Source of the DNA: Paulinella micropora
Taxonomy: Eukaryota; Cercozoa; Imbricatea; Euglyphida
Assembly (NCBI GenBank): GCA_009731375.1
Contig: BJOX01000219.1
Span: 315,861-341,350 of the forward strand
Direction: 5' to 3'
Length of the DNA: 25,490 bases
The notes beneath the pieces were generated by a model, which was not told the DNA's origin, searched no databases, and saw only the letters and a program-made list of their open reading frames with translations. Of the stretch, positions 1 through 8,107 are shown piece by piece. Position 1 is the stretch's first letter. Each line of letters starts with the position of its first letter. The position numbers and the translations under genes were made by a program.

Positions 1-4
1 ATGA

Positions 5-3000
5 GCTAGTGGACTGTCGGGGGCTGAACCCTGTGGCAAAGACACGCCGGTACCCTTGGAATGTGAAGCGTGTAGTGTCACCCAGCTTGCCAAGCCCAAG
101 ATGTGCTCTAGACGCAAAATGGTGGCGTACTGCGATAGAGGGTGCCAGAGAATCGACTACCCAGCCCATAAGGAGTTCTGCAAATGGACGCAGAACGAAG
201 GCAAGGAAGACTGGGCTAAAGTCGTCGAGAGTGGCCGCGAGCCTCGGGGGTTGGGACCTCATAGTCTGAATGAAACGAGACGAAGAGGGGATGTGGCCTA
301 CAGAAGGCTGCTGAGGTATTGTACCGTCAGACCGGACGTGGGGGAGAGTGCTATGGCGCTACAACCGAGGTACAACGACATCTTGCTGCTGATGGGCCCG
401 CCCAAAGAAGCAAACGAGTATGTACAGGCGAGCTGGGACATACTGCAAGAGGCGAAGAGGCATGTGACCTCGGAACCGGAACGGGTGTTGCTACGTGCCA
501 AAGAACGTTACTTCCCCTGGGTATATCAACTGTCTTCGATTGAGGCGGCTACAGAGCAGGCGTTGGCGCAACGGCGTGCTGGGCTAAACACATCAGCTAC
601 GACAATGGGTCGAAGTGGTGGCACTAGTGATGTGATTGCAGGACAGGGGGAGTCGGCTTACAGTGAAAGACGAGTTGGACGATGGGAAGAGGAGCGAACG
701 GTCATCACACTAGAGGGCGGTGGAGGTGATCCAGTACCCCGGAATGTGATGGATGATGAAAAGAAGCCACCAAACACGCCGCCTACGCAGTTGGTTAGCG
801 ACAATGCACAAGATGTTGATGTGGAAATGACCGAGGAAGGGAGGTCTATGCAAGAAGGAGGGCTGCATCGCGATGGAGGAGGTACCTCTACTGGTGGAGA
901 AGGAGACAAGGGACCTACAGCTCACATGGCTTTTGAAGATGGAGTAATGGGCGGGCAGGACCTGTATGAAGTCTATCTTGACTGTGGGTCGTCGCAGCAC
1001 ATGATTCCGATAGAAGACGCCCTAAGCAAGATTGGACAGGAGGAGGGGGTGGCAGTGAGAGGGATCTCTGGGCTCATCAAAACTGTGGCGATGGGGGATA
1101 CGTCGTTTACAGGCATGAATGGAGAAGGTGGGCAGCAGGAGGTGGAGATGGGGGAGACCTACGTCTTACCTACCCTTGATCGTACGCTATTCTCATCTGG
1201 TCGCCTACAGCGAACGGGTTACACAATAGTAATGCAAGATGACGAATTCTTCGTGATGAGGAAGAAGGTAATGGTAGAGGCATGCGAAAAGATTTTGACT
1301 GGGAGCTTCGATGCTGATACGTGTCAATACCGATTTCACGTGGCGAACCCACCTGGATGGAGGAAAGAGAAGAAGGAATGCTCACCGTTCCCCGAATGCA
1401 ACACTGCGTTTTGGTCTACCAGCATGAAACCAAGTACTACGGTGGACATGAGTGAGATAAATGGCATATTTCACTTCGGGGAGACGATGGCACGTCAATT
1501 CTTGAAGCAAAATGGGCTGACACCGAAGGGAAAGGCGTCTACCCTGAGGTGTGATTGCTTGGCCTGTTCTACCACTAAGATTACTAAGCACTCGTCATTT
1601 GAGGGGGCGTCGCTAACGCTATGTGCAAAGACGGGAGAGGACTGGAGTGCAGATGGTACCGGTCGTATACCGTTTCCGTTGTACGGCAACACGCCGTATT
1701 GCCTGTTGTTTGTGGAGAACGTGTCTGGATACCTGAAAGGGCATTGGAACCACACGAGGGCATCAGACATTGCTGTCAAGCAGCTGGCTGCTGTGAGGGT
1801 GTGGTCGAAGACCCAGACGGGGAAGGACATGAAACAGTTCCGGACGGACAAAGAGTGGATCTCGAATGCGGTGAAAGATTTCCTCAGAAGTGAGGGGATT
1901 GAGCCCCGGTTACCCGTTCGTGCGGACCCTAATAAGGATGCGTATGCTGAGGCAGGGATTCACATTGTTTTCTCATTGGCAGCTACGTTGCTAACCGCGA
2001 GGAGTGTGCCTGTCTACTTCTTACCTCTGGCGGTCGACTATGCTATCTTTCTCATCAACATGCAAGCGAGAGCAGGGGCAAAGATGACGAGGCACGAGAT
2101 GTTCTACAAAAGGCCAGCTCCACCCTTCTCCATCCTGAAGCCTTTTGGGTGCTTATGTGTGTACTACAAGGGTGGCAAGAAGGGCCAAGAGAAGGGAGTG
2201 CCAGGAGTGTTCATGGGGGTGAGCACAGAGGAGTCAGCCTATAAGGTGTGGAGTTACTACAAAGGTAAGCTGGTGACGACGGCGGACATGGTCGTCAGGG
2301 ACTCTACTGTACATGGCTGGCCTACTCTCTACCCACGGGGCAAGATGGCATCGTCACTGCAACACAGCTTCCAAACTGCCAACCCAGTTCGAGAGAAGGG
2401 GGCCGAAAAGGGCGAAAAACCCGGTGCATTTTTTACTGCAAGTGAACAGCGACTGTTAGACAAATTGCTGGAAGTGGTAACTGGTGAAGATAAAAATGAT
2501 ACCGGGGAAGAGGGGTGCATAGTGGAAGACGTGGCGGACGGACCGGAAGTGTTTTCTGCACGTGATGGTGTTCCAACTGACGAAGCTGGGGTTGTGGAGC
2601 TGGTGGTCGTTGGGGACGAGGGGTCGAGTAGTGGTCGTGCCAGAAAGGTGGGAGCAGGGGCTACTGATGGGAAGGTCGGAAGGGCAGCTGCTGGTGCACC
2701 TTTGCCTCGTTCAGGAGCATTGCAGGGTCGTGCTGGAGCGGACCAGAAGAGAGATGCAAGGGGGGTGCCAGTGGTGTGGACAGGTAACATCATTGACACA
2801 TCCAACATAGTTGCAGGGGTGAGGAGCAGGAAGCCAACGAAGCCAACTAACTTCCGCTCTGGTGCATACTTGGTGACGGTCCCGATTCCTCATCGAGAGG
2901 CTACTGCCTCAGGCAAATTTAACGACTCAAGGTTCAAGGACATCGACAAGCACCTCAGGTTGGGTGCTATCGTGGAGCGTCATGTGTCAGAGAAGCCTCC

Positions 3001-4270
3001 GGGGCAACCACTGGTCCCAACAAGGTTTGTCGACTTTGAAAAGCGAGAGACGGTCGATGGTCCGGTAGTGGATACAAAGTCAAGGATTGCTGGCATTGGT
3101 TTCCGACAACCGGCGTGGCAGTACGATAGAGTGGATCTACCGACGTGTAGAGTTGAGTTGGTGTGGTCTACGTGTGCTCTTGCGGTATTGCAGGACCTTG
3201 ATATATTTGGAATGGACGAGGAGAGTGCGTTCCCGCAGGTAAAGCTGCGGGTACCGGTGTGGCTGCAACCTCCGGCTGGATACGCGCCACCTAATGTGGT
3301 ATGGGAAGCTCTTGGGGGGGTCAACGGTTTGAAGCCCTCTGGCCACATTTATTGGAACGACCGAGTGGTTCCGACTCAGAAGAAGATGGGCTTCGTGCAG
3401 AGCATCCTGGAGCCGGTCATGTTCGGAAGGATTGATCCTGAGACGAAGAAGACTGAAGTATTGACGTACCATGTCGATGATAACATTCATGCTGCAGCGT
3501 CTAAGGCAAGCCGAAAGGAGTATGTGGAGAAGCTCAACGAGGAGTGGGGGAACGTGAAGGATCTAGGCCCGGTCAAACAGTTCCTCTCGCTTGAGTTTGA
3601 GGTTAGTAGGAAGGGTGGAGAATACACCGTATCTATCTACCAACGCGAGTATACGGAGACGTTGATGGCAAGGTTCAAGAGGAGCGACGGGCGTCCATGG
3701 ATGCCGGCCAAGACGCCGTGGTTGCCGGAGGGATCGAAGATGGTGCCGGCGCTGGGGGAGTACTCGCCACAGGAGATTGTAGGGAGTTACATCTACTTGA
3801 AAGCGAGTTGCCCGGAGTCGGTTCTTCCGTTGAGTTACCTGGCTGAGCATCAGTCCGACAGGAGCAAGTTCGATTATCGAGCGGCGGAGCAGCTATTGCG
3901 CTATTTCCTGTTCGTCAAGAACAGGGGTGTTAAGTTCTCGTCGAATGGCAACCGTACGCCGGAGGCGGACTCAGATTCGTCCTTAGGAAATGGAAGTCGC
4001 ATGTACTCGCGAACAGGGGGTGTGGTGTTCCTGGCGGATGGGCCTGTGATGGTGAGGGCTTCCAATCAGAAGCATTTGGCCACAGGCACGCAAGAGAGTG
4101 AAACCTATGCGGCTTCGGAGGTGTTGCATGATCTTGAGTCGGTGCGTAATATGACTCGGGCTCTGCCTTGGTCGGATGAAAACCCATTGAAAGACGAGTT
4201 GATGGCGACGCCGACCCTCAATGTCGACAATCAGGCTAGTGTGTACTGCGCCGGAATCGGTGTTTGGTAA
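5..4270 (+). CDS. Copia gag-pol polyprotein (MYND finger, protease, integrase, RT, RNase H)
   Basis: The frame is open from base 5, after a TGA at 2-4, to a TAA at 4268-4270. There is no ATG before the MYND-like finger; TTG at 56 is only the first near-cognate codon, so the true start may lie upstream or be lost. Residue numbers count from base 56. Residues 3-42 form a MYND-type Cys/His array. About 45-300 is a low-complexity, gag-position region. An aspartic protease site follows near 309 (YLDCGSSQHM, in place of the usual DSGA). Integrase spans about 470-790, with a CDC..C cluster near 499-504, candidate catalytic Asp near 529 (DWSAD), Asp in RTDKEW near 598 and Glu near 632. A proline/glycine-rich linker precedes RT (about 960-1200) with FGMDEESAF and YHVDD at 1138-1142, catalytic Asp pair intact. 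RNase H starts near 1290 but its end is out of frame. No CCHC zinc knuckle is seen. It would replicate the element through an RNA intermediate in virus-like particles. Confidence 0.85.
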   Translation, partial: ASGLSGAEPCGKDTPVPLECEACSVTQLAKPKMCSRRKMVAYCDRGCQRIDYPAHKEFCKWTQNEGKEDWAKVVESGREPRGLGPHSLNETRRRGDVAYRRLLRYCTVRPDVGESAMALQPRYNDILLLMGPPKEANEYVQASWDILQEAKRHVTSEPERVLLRAKERYFPWVYQLSSIEAATEQALAQRRAGLNTSATTMGRSGGTSDVIAGQGESAYSERRVGRWEEERTVITLEGGGGDPVPRNVMDDEKKPPNTPPTQLVSDNAQDVDVEMTEEGRSMQEGGLHRDGGGTSTGGEGDKGPTAHMAFEDGVMGGQDLYEVYLDCGSSQHMIPIEDALSKIGQEEGVAVRGISGLIKTVAMGDTSFTGMNGEGGQQEVEMGETYVLPTLDRTLFSSGRLQRTGYTIVMQDDEFFVMRKKVMVEACEKILTGSFDADTCQYRFHVANPPGWRKEKKECSPFPECNTAFWSTSMKPSTTVDMSEINGIFHFGETMARQFLKQNGLTPKGKASTLRCDCLACSTTKITKHSSFEGASLTLCAKTGEDWSADGTGRIPFPLYGNTPYCLLFVENVSGYLKGHWNHTRASDIAVKQLAAVRVWSKTQTGKDMKQFRTDKEWISNAVKDFLRSEGIEPRLPVRADPNKDAYAEAGIHIVFSLAATLLTARSVPVYFLPLAVDYAIFLINMQARAGAKMTRHEMFYKRPAPPFSILKPFGCLCVYYKGGKKGQEKGVPGVFMGVSTEESAYKVWSYYKGKLVTTADMVVRDSTVHGWPTLYPRGKMASSLQHSFQTANPVREKGAEKGEKPGAFFTASEQRLLDKLLEVVTGEDKNDTGEEGCIVEDVADGPEVFSARDGVPTDEAGVVELVVVGDEGSSSGRARKVGAGATDGKVGRAAAGAPLPRSGALQGRAGADQKRDARGVPVVWTGNIIDTSNIVAGVRSRKPTKPTNFRSGAYLVTVPIPHREATASGKFNDSRFKDIDKHLRLGAIVERHVSEKPPGQPLVPTRFVDFEKRETVDGPVVDTKSRIAGIGFRQPAWQYDRVDLPTCRVELVWSTCALAVLQDLDIFGMDEESAFPQVKLRVPVWLQPPAGYAPPNVVWEALGGVNGLKPSGHIYWNDRVVPTQKKMGFVQSILEPVMFGRIDPETKKTEVLTYHVDDNIHAAASKASRKEYVEKLNEEWGNVKDLGPVKQFLSLEFEVSRKGGEYTVSIYQREYTETLMARFKRSDGRPWMPAKTPWLPEGSKMVPALGEYSPQEIVGSYIYLKASCPESVLPLSYLAEHQSDRSKFDYRAAEQLLRYFLFVKNRGVKFSSNGNRTPEADSDSSLGNGSRMYSRTGGVVFLADGPVMVRASNQKHLATGTQESETYAASEVLHDLESVRNMTRALPWSDENPLKDELMATPTLNVDNQASVYCAGIGVW
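62..181 (+). other. MYND-type zinc-finger coding segment at the N-terminus of the copia ORF
   Basis: Seen: C3-x2-C6-x10-C17 ... Y25-C26-x3-C30-x7-H38-x3-C42, numbering from base 56. This follows the MYND pattern, including the YC-x3-CQ and H-x3-C segments. The expected fourth ligand (the second Cys of CSxC) is Arg20, codon CGC at 113-115; a TGC-to-CGC transition would explain it. Known: MYND fingers are protein-protein interaction modules in transcriptional regulators and SET/MYND methyltransferases. Inference: it may replace the nucleic-acid-binding zinc knuckle of gag or tether the polyprotein to a host partner. With seven of eight ligands it may be partly disabled in this copy. Confidence 0.7.
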
Positions 4271-4451
4271 GAAGCTGCGTCATATTGCTCTGAGGCATTA
4301 CCATTTGACTGAGGCGATGAGGAAGGGGGAGGTTGTGATGCGTTGGGTCCCGTCAGCAGACAATCGCGCCGATGTTCTCTCAAAGAAAATCGCTAGCCCC
4401 TCCTTGTTCAAGAAGGGGGCAGACAGACTGTCTGGACATCAGTCCAAGTAA
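4244..4451 (+). pseudogene. Frameshifted C-terminal end of copia RNase H
   Basis: The main ORF ends at 4270 shortly after NVDNQASVYC. Reading shifts by one base between about 4236 and 4262, and the other frame then continues without a break to TAA at 4449-4451. It encodes the expected copia RNase H ending: VFGKKLRHIALRHYH, then VPSADNRADVLSKK. These match the family motifs where a conserved R-H-I-x-x-R-x-H and an A-D-x-L-T/S-K occur. So this is one reading frame broken by a one-base indel. It is either a real lesion or a sequencing error, which the sequence alone cannot decide. Confidence 0.8.
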
Positions 4452-4570
4452 GCATTACTGAGGATGCTTATGCCTTTGCTCATTAGAGGTGTCCTATGAC
4501 TCTAGTGATAAGGTTAGAATATATTTGTGACTTCTACCTCACTAGTGACTTTATTGGTAACTACCTCTGA

Positions 4571-4582
4571 AATTAGGGGGAG
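4571..4582 (+). promoter_or_regulatory. Candidate polypurine tract of the copia element
   Basis: AATTAGGGGGAG lies 120 bases after the coding end, in the place expected for the plus-strand priming site. The next bases do not begin with TG, so the LTR start is uncertain. Confidence 0.45.
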
Positions 4583-4820
4583 CTTTACATTACAATAACG
4601 GTTAGAATAATTTCTGACAGCAGTTACTCGTGATATGACAGTTACGTCATTTATTATATGTCGATAGGACTGATTTACCAATTATTTACGACTGACCTAA
4701 TTAATGAATTTGGCATTGTCAGCCAGTCACATGTTATGGTTTTGCCGCCTTCAGTTTGGCGGTAATAATTTTACTCAATAAATCTCTCACAATCTGTTCA
4801 ACTGCGAACTACCAAAGTGT
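4583..4820 (+). repeat. Candidate copia 3' LTR
   Basis: This AT-rich stretch lies between the purine tract and the tRNA-complementary sequence. It has AATAAA at 4777-4782, the place expected for R/U5, and a small hairpin near 4744-4760 (CCGCC/GGCGG). No second copy is in the window, so both ends are guesses. Confidence 0.35.
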
Positions 4821-4862
4821 CCCGGTCTTCAACCCGGCCTCTGTCAACTAAGCTACCGGATT
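4800..4862 (-). other. tRNA-Phe-like 5' half (tRNA fragment, pseudogene or tRNA-derived element)
   Basis: On the minus strand from about 4860 leftwards: TAGCTTAGTTGACAGAG is a D-arm with a good internal A box (4844-4855). CCGGG-TTGAAGA-CCGGG follows, a nearly paired anticodon arm whose loop would read GAA, as in tRNA-Phe. One base is missing between the D and anticodon arms, and one anticodon-stem pair is a G-G mismatch. The 3' half does not fold: no acceptor partner, and only a weak B-box-like AGTTCGCAGTT at 4800-4810. It is therefore not a functional tRNA gene. On the plus strand it is the complement of a tRNA 5' half directly beside a copia LTR, which is where copia-type half-tRNA primer sites lie. 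Confidence 0.45.
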
Positions 4863-4867
4863 TATAA

Positions 4868-5284
4868 ATACATTGTAAGAATAAGAGTAAGAGAAGACAG
4901 AAGAACGAGGGGGGCGAGGGGGGCGAGGGGGGCGAGGAAGCAGACAGTGACACAGGTGGCGGCTCTGATGACGAAGGTGTTAGTCATAAGAGGCAACGGA
5001 AGCAAAACAACAACAACAACAACAACAACAACAATAACAATAACAATGCTGGTAATAATGGCAACAACAACAACCATGCTAATAATTGTAGCCACAACAA
5101 CAAAGAAAACAATAGCAACGGTAATAGGCCTAGGGGCGACCAGCTCCTCGAGGATCTAATCACGCGCCTGGCAGCGAACGCTGCAAATACCACCCCTCCG
5201 CGCGGTTCAGCCCCCACCGCCAGTCCAAATGTCTCACCAAGTTTTTTTGAGTTTGCCTTAGCATCCATGGCGCTGAGACTCTGA
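4868..5284 (+). CDS. Asn-rich basic/acidic protein end, no start codon (exon or broken gene)
   Basis: One frame is open from after TAA (4865-4867) to TGA (5282-5284), about 138 codons. It has no in-frame ATG until near the end. The product has a Lys/Arg-rich start (KNKSKRRQK), three EGG repeats encoded by a 9-base tandem repeat near 4907-4933, an acidic Ser/Asp stretch, a second basic cluster (HKRQRKQ), a run of Asn encoded by AAC/AAT (about 5005-5050), Asn-rich sequence, and a non-repetitive end (GDQLLEDLITRLAANAAN ... FEFALASMALRL). The varied Asn codons and the mixed end favour real coding over a bare microsatellite. The basic patches could be nuclear localisation signals. It could be the last exon of a host gene or gag-like material of another element. 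I do not recognise the family. Confidence 0.5.
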   Translation: MHCKNKSKRRQKNEGGEGGEGGEEADSDTGGGSDDEGVSHKRQRKQNNNNNNNNNNNNNNAGNNGNNNNHANNCSHNNKENNSNGNRPRGDQLLEDLITRLAANAANTTPPRGSAPTASPNVSPSFFEFALASMALRL

Positions 5285-5641
5285 GCATCTCTAGCGCTCC
5301 TTCTTTCTTGCACTGCCATTCATTTGCGTGTGTCTTCCATATAGACTTGGCGCGTTTCGGTGAGGTGGCCGTAGAAATTTAGTAAAGTCAGATAAATTTC
5401 TAGTTTATATATTAGCTGTATCGCCAGTATTGCATTCAGCCTGTATTGCACGTTAAAAAGAGTTATTGCATGCTACTTATGTTTATGTAACAGCTTTGCG
5501 TTTTCATTTTTGCACCCCCCCCCTCCCACGCCAAGCTACCCAAGAACACCAAACACTAGAAGCTCCGTTACTTGTTCCCTCCACTCTTGAAGGTCTAGAG
5601 TGACCTTCTACATTGGAAGAAACTACTCAAACTTAAGGAGT
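5285..5641. other. Non-coding stretch before the gap
   Basis: No reading frame or RNA gene is evident. It has a pyrimidine-rich C run near 5515-5525. Confidence 0.5.
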
Positions 5642-5999
5642 GGGGGGGGGGGGGGGGGGGGGCCCCNNNNNNNNNNNNNNNNNNNNNNNNNNNNNNNNNN
5701 NNNNNNNNNNNNNNNNNNNNNNNNNNNNNNNNNNNNNNNNNNNNNNNNNNNNNNNNNNNNNNNNNNNNNNNNNNNNNNNNNNNNNNNNNNNNNNNNNNNN
5801 NNNNNNNNNNNNNNNNNNNNNNNNNNNNNNNNNNNNNNNNNNNNNNNNNNNNNNNNNNNNNNNNNNNNNNNNNNNNNNNNNNNNNNNNNNNNNNNNNNNN
5901 NNNNNNNNNNNNNNNNNNNNNNNNNNNNNNNNNNNNNNNNNNNNNNNNNNNNNNNNNNNNNNNNNNNNNNNNNNNNNNNNNNNNNNNNNNNNNNNNNNN
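5642..5999. other. G21 run followed by assembly gap (Ns 5667-5999)
   Basis: Twenty-one G (5642-5662) and CCCC directly precede 333 Ns. A homopolymer at a contig edge is a typical assembly artefact. The gap ends exactly at the terminal T of the retrotransposon LTR, so the target-site duplication on this side is hidden. Confidence 0.95.
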
Positions 6000-6342
6000 T
6001 GTTATAAAAGAATATATTTATTGATGCCTATCCTTTTACTAAACCAAATAATAACAACTTCGCCAATAACCCAATCTTCTTGAGCTTATACAAGCAAGGA
6101 TCAAAGATGATGGGAAAATGTGGGAGACTAGCGAAGCCAAAACAACCAAGGCAGACAGCAACCAGTTCCCGTTGTCCGGCCTAATGATAATATAATCCGG
6201 GCTAAAAAGGGTAACGGTCCTTTTTAGTAATATTATCGCTGCCTGTCTGCAATGGGATTACTGTTGGGAAGAGCTTCGTAATATGTCCGGCTTAATACCC
6301 GGTATTATTAAAGTAGCCCATATTTACCTATCTGCGCCTACA
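6000..6342 (-). repeat. 3' LTR of the gypsy element
   Basis: Pairs with 21223-21568. On the minus strand it reads TGTAGGCGCAG ... TTATAACA. An AATAAA signal lies at 6017-6022 on the minus strand, only 17 nt from the end, so U5 would be very short. It holds a nested palindrome: GATAATAT (6186-6193), CTAAAAAGG (6202-6210), CCTTTTTAG (6219-6227), ATATTATC (6230-6237). Its outer end touches the N gap. Confidence 0.92.
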
Positions 6343-6357
6343 ATCCTCCCTCCCCAG
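6343..6357 (-). promoter_or_regulatory. Polypurine tract (plus-strand primer site)
   Basis: On the minus strand CTGGGGAGGGAGGAT directly abuts the TGTAGG start of the 3' LTR. This is the canonical place and composition for a PPT, and it proves the orientation of the element. Confidence 0.8.
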
Positions 6358-6804
6358 TTTATCCGATGACCCCCATGGAATAGGAGTAGAGAGGTAGATA
6401 TGGGCGGAAGGAATATGTTGGCTATCGAGAATTGGCCTCGAAATGGAAGTCTTCTTTTCCTTCTAGGAATCAGATAGGCGATTGAAGGAAAGAAGCGTAA
6501 CTATAGGCGTTACTCCGAAAGATTTGGATTTCGGAAAGATAAGCAATTTCGAATTTGATTTTTGCTTTAATTCTCAAATTTGAATGTTGAATTTCGCTCT
6601 ACACTTCCCCCCCCTTGATGACCCTTGTCATACAAATGTGAGGAGTAACTTCGTGTGTTCTGGCTCTTCCCGAATTGGCCGGGCTTGGGGTCTGAAGTAA
6701 AGTCGCATCTTTGCTGACTCAACCTCACTTCGTACCCTTATCAACACTCCTTTGGATTCCCGCTGGGTGGGACGGAGGTCAGACATGGTCAGGTTAGGAT
6801 AAGG

Positions 6805-7024
6805 CCTTCATCCCAGCTGCCCTAATTGGAAAGGTTGGGATGAATGCCTTCCCCAAGTGAACGCCAGGACGGAGATGCATTTGGTCCAACAGTAGAACCT
6901 CTGGCGGGTATACTGCTGGTGCAAGCTCTCACAGCGCGCCTCGGACTTGACCGTGTGGCAACATCTTCACCCCATCTGCCCTAATTGGAAAGGTTGGGAT
7001 GAATGTGTTCTCCAAGTGAACTCC
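6805..7024 (-). repeat. Duplicated ~58-base unit, each copy with a 9-bp hairpin
   Basis: Copy 1 is at about 6805-6863 and copy 2 at about 6964-7022, offset 159. They share CCCTAATTGGAAAGG and flanking bases. Each has inverted arms around a 20-nt loop: 6807-6815/6836-6844 and 6966-6974/6995-7003. Copy 1 pairs perfectly. The single arm difference in copy 2 becomes a G-U pair in minus-strand RNA. It lies in the 3' untranslated part of the element. Role unknown. Confidence 0.75.
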
Positions 7025-7335
7025 GCAAATCGGTCGGGTTCTCTGGCTGGGAGACCATAAGACTGGAATGGGTCGTACGTTAGATACTTCACCCAATCTG
7101 ACCCACGGACGGGAAGACCAGGTGAGATATCTTCAGTATGCTTCCGAATCCCTGTTATAGGACAGAGGCGTCGCAGCGCGATCCCCAGATCTATGAGCAG
7201 ATTCATTGCGCTTAGGTGGATAATGAACTTGCTCGTAGATCGTCCTTTTGTTGGAATGAACGGGCGCTTTGCCAGTCTAGATGTTTGTTTCATTTTTGGT
7301 GTCCTTGGTGGACTTTTTTGTATAGACATATACAA
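6967..7335 (-). CDS. Weak hypothetical ORF in the gypsy 3' region
   Basis: An open frame of 122 codons between ORF E and the 3' LTR. The product is basic at the start and has no motif I know. Its end overlaps hairpin copy 2, which argues against strong coding constraint. It may be chance or a decayed gene. Confidence 0.2.
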   Translation of the reverse strand: MYMSIQKSPPRTPKMKQTSRLAKRPFIPTKGRSTSKFIIHLSAMNLLIDLGIALRRLCPITGIRKHTEDISPGLPVRGSDWVKYLTYDPFQSYGLPAREPDRFAEFTWRTHSSQPFQLGQMG

Positions 7336-7405
7336 TTGAATCGAGCAGCTGGAAGTTATTGTCAGAAGTGTTTATGGAGATATATACAACCCCTTTTGGA
7401 GGGTC

Positions 7406-8107
7406 TCAAAACTCGTCATTCTCGTCCGCTTCCACATATCGGGTGAAATTGTCCTCAGTGCTGGACTGGGAGGGAGAGCGGCCGCGAGGACGTTCCTCGA
7501 TTTGGTCGAGGGGAGGATCGTCACGCTGGTGATCGAGTTGGATCCGAATCATCTTCCGTTCGTCGGAGAGCTCGAGGGTCGGATAGATAATTGCGGTGGT
7601 TTATACTCAGGGTATAGTTGTCGTATAATGGCCCCGAGTTTATATTCGTACACTTGTTCCCATCGGGGGTAACAATGTCGAGAGTGATATCGATATATAT
7701 AATCCAACGGCGTGGTTGCCTGGTGCCATTGGAACTCCACGTCTTGTACCGCGCCATCCCATTCTGGACGGGCGTGGTGACGGAAGTGTCTGGCCCATCT
7801 CTCCGCCCAATGGTTGGAGGCGTCGAGGGTCGGTAGGTCTTGGATCGCCATCACTGGGCACGACATTAGGTAGATACCCATGGCCGTTCCGGAACAAACT
7901 ATAGCGAACGGCTATGAGCCATGTCGCCATGTGTTCTTGGCAAAAACTGATGTAATGTCTTTGCCGCAGCCGTGCCGCTCCCTGGAATCGGGCGGGAGTC
8001 ATAGGGGGCCGGGGACGATAGTAACTCCGCCCAGGTAGGAGGGCGAAGGTTAGGTATGTATATGGGGATATATCTTGATAAGGTGAGGAGAGACGGTTAT
8101 GTTGCAC
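7406..8107 (-). pseudogene. ORF E: second extra gene downstream of pol, ~230 codons, two frameshifts
   Basis: Coding can be followed through three frames. Frame one runs from GTG at 8107 (first ATG at 8002) to about 7875 and is rich in Arg and Tyr. Frame two runs from about 7881 to 7549 and contains LDASNHWAERWARHFRHHAR and a Tyr-rich stretch. A third frame, without its own ATG start, continues from about 7580 to TGA at 7406-7408. It gives a charged tail with RGRSPSQSSTEDN and ending DENDEF. The continuity of composition across the switches suggests one gene with two one-base indels (near 7875 and 7570). It begins where ORF D ends and overlaps its stop. The family is not recognised. There is no signal peptide or membrane segment; it has many His, Trp and Arg. 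Confidence 0.5.

Larger units (their letters stand above)
1..4820 (+). mobile_element. Ty1/copia LTR retrotransposon, 5' end outside the window
   Basis: The domain order is protease, integrase, reverse transcriptase, RNase H. Integrase before RT is the defining order of Ty1/copia (Pseudoviridae), as opposed to Ty3/gypsy. Coding runs from the window edge to about 4451. A purine tract (4571-4582), an AATAAA signal (4777-4782) and a tRNA-complementary stretch (4821-4860) follow. The 5' LTR and leader are not in the window, so LTR boundaries cannot be checked by comparing copies. The right boundary given here (about 4820) is inferred from where the tRNA-like sequence begins. Confidence 0.85.

Noticed and set aside
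4800-4862. Functional tRNA-Phe gene
   Set aside because: The 3' half, T-arm and acceptor pairing are missing, and one base is lost between the D and anticodon arms.
5600-6083. Open frames of Gly and X across the N gap
   Set aside because: They are a G homopolymer and unknown bases, not coding.
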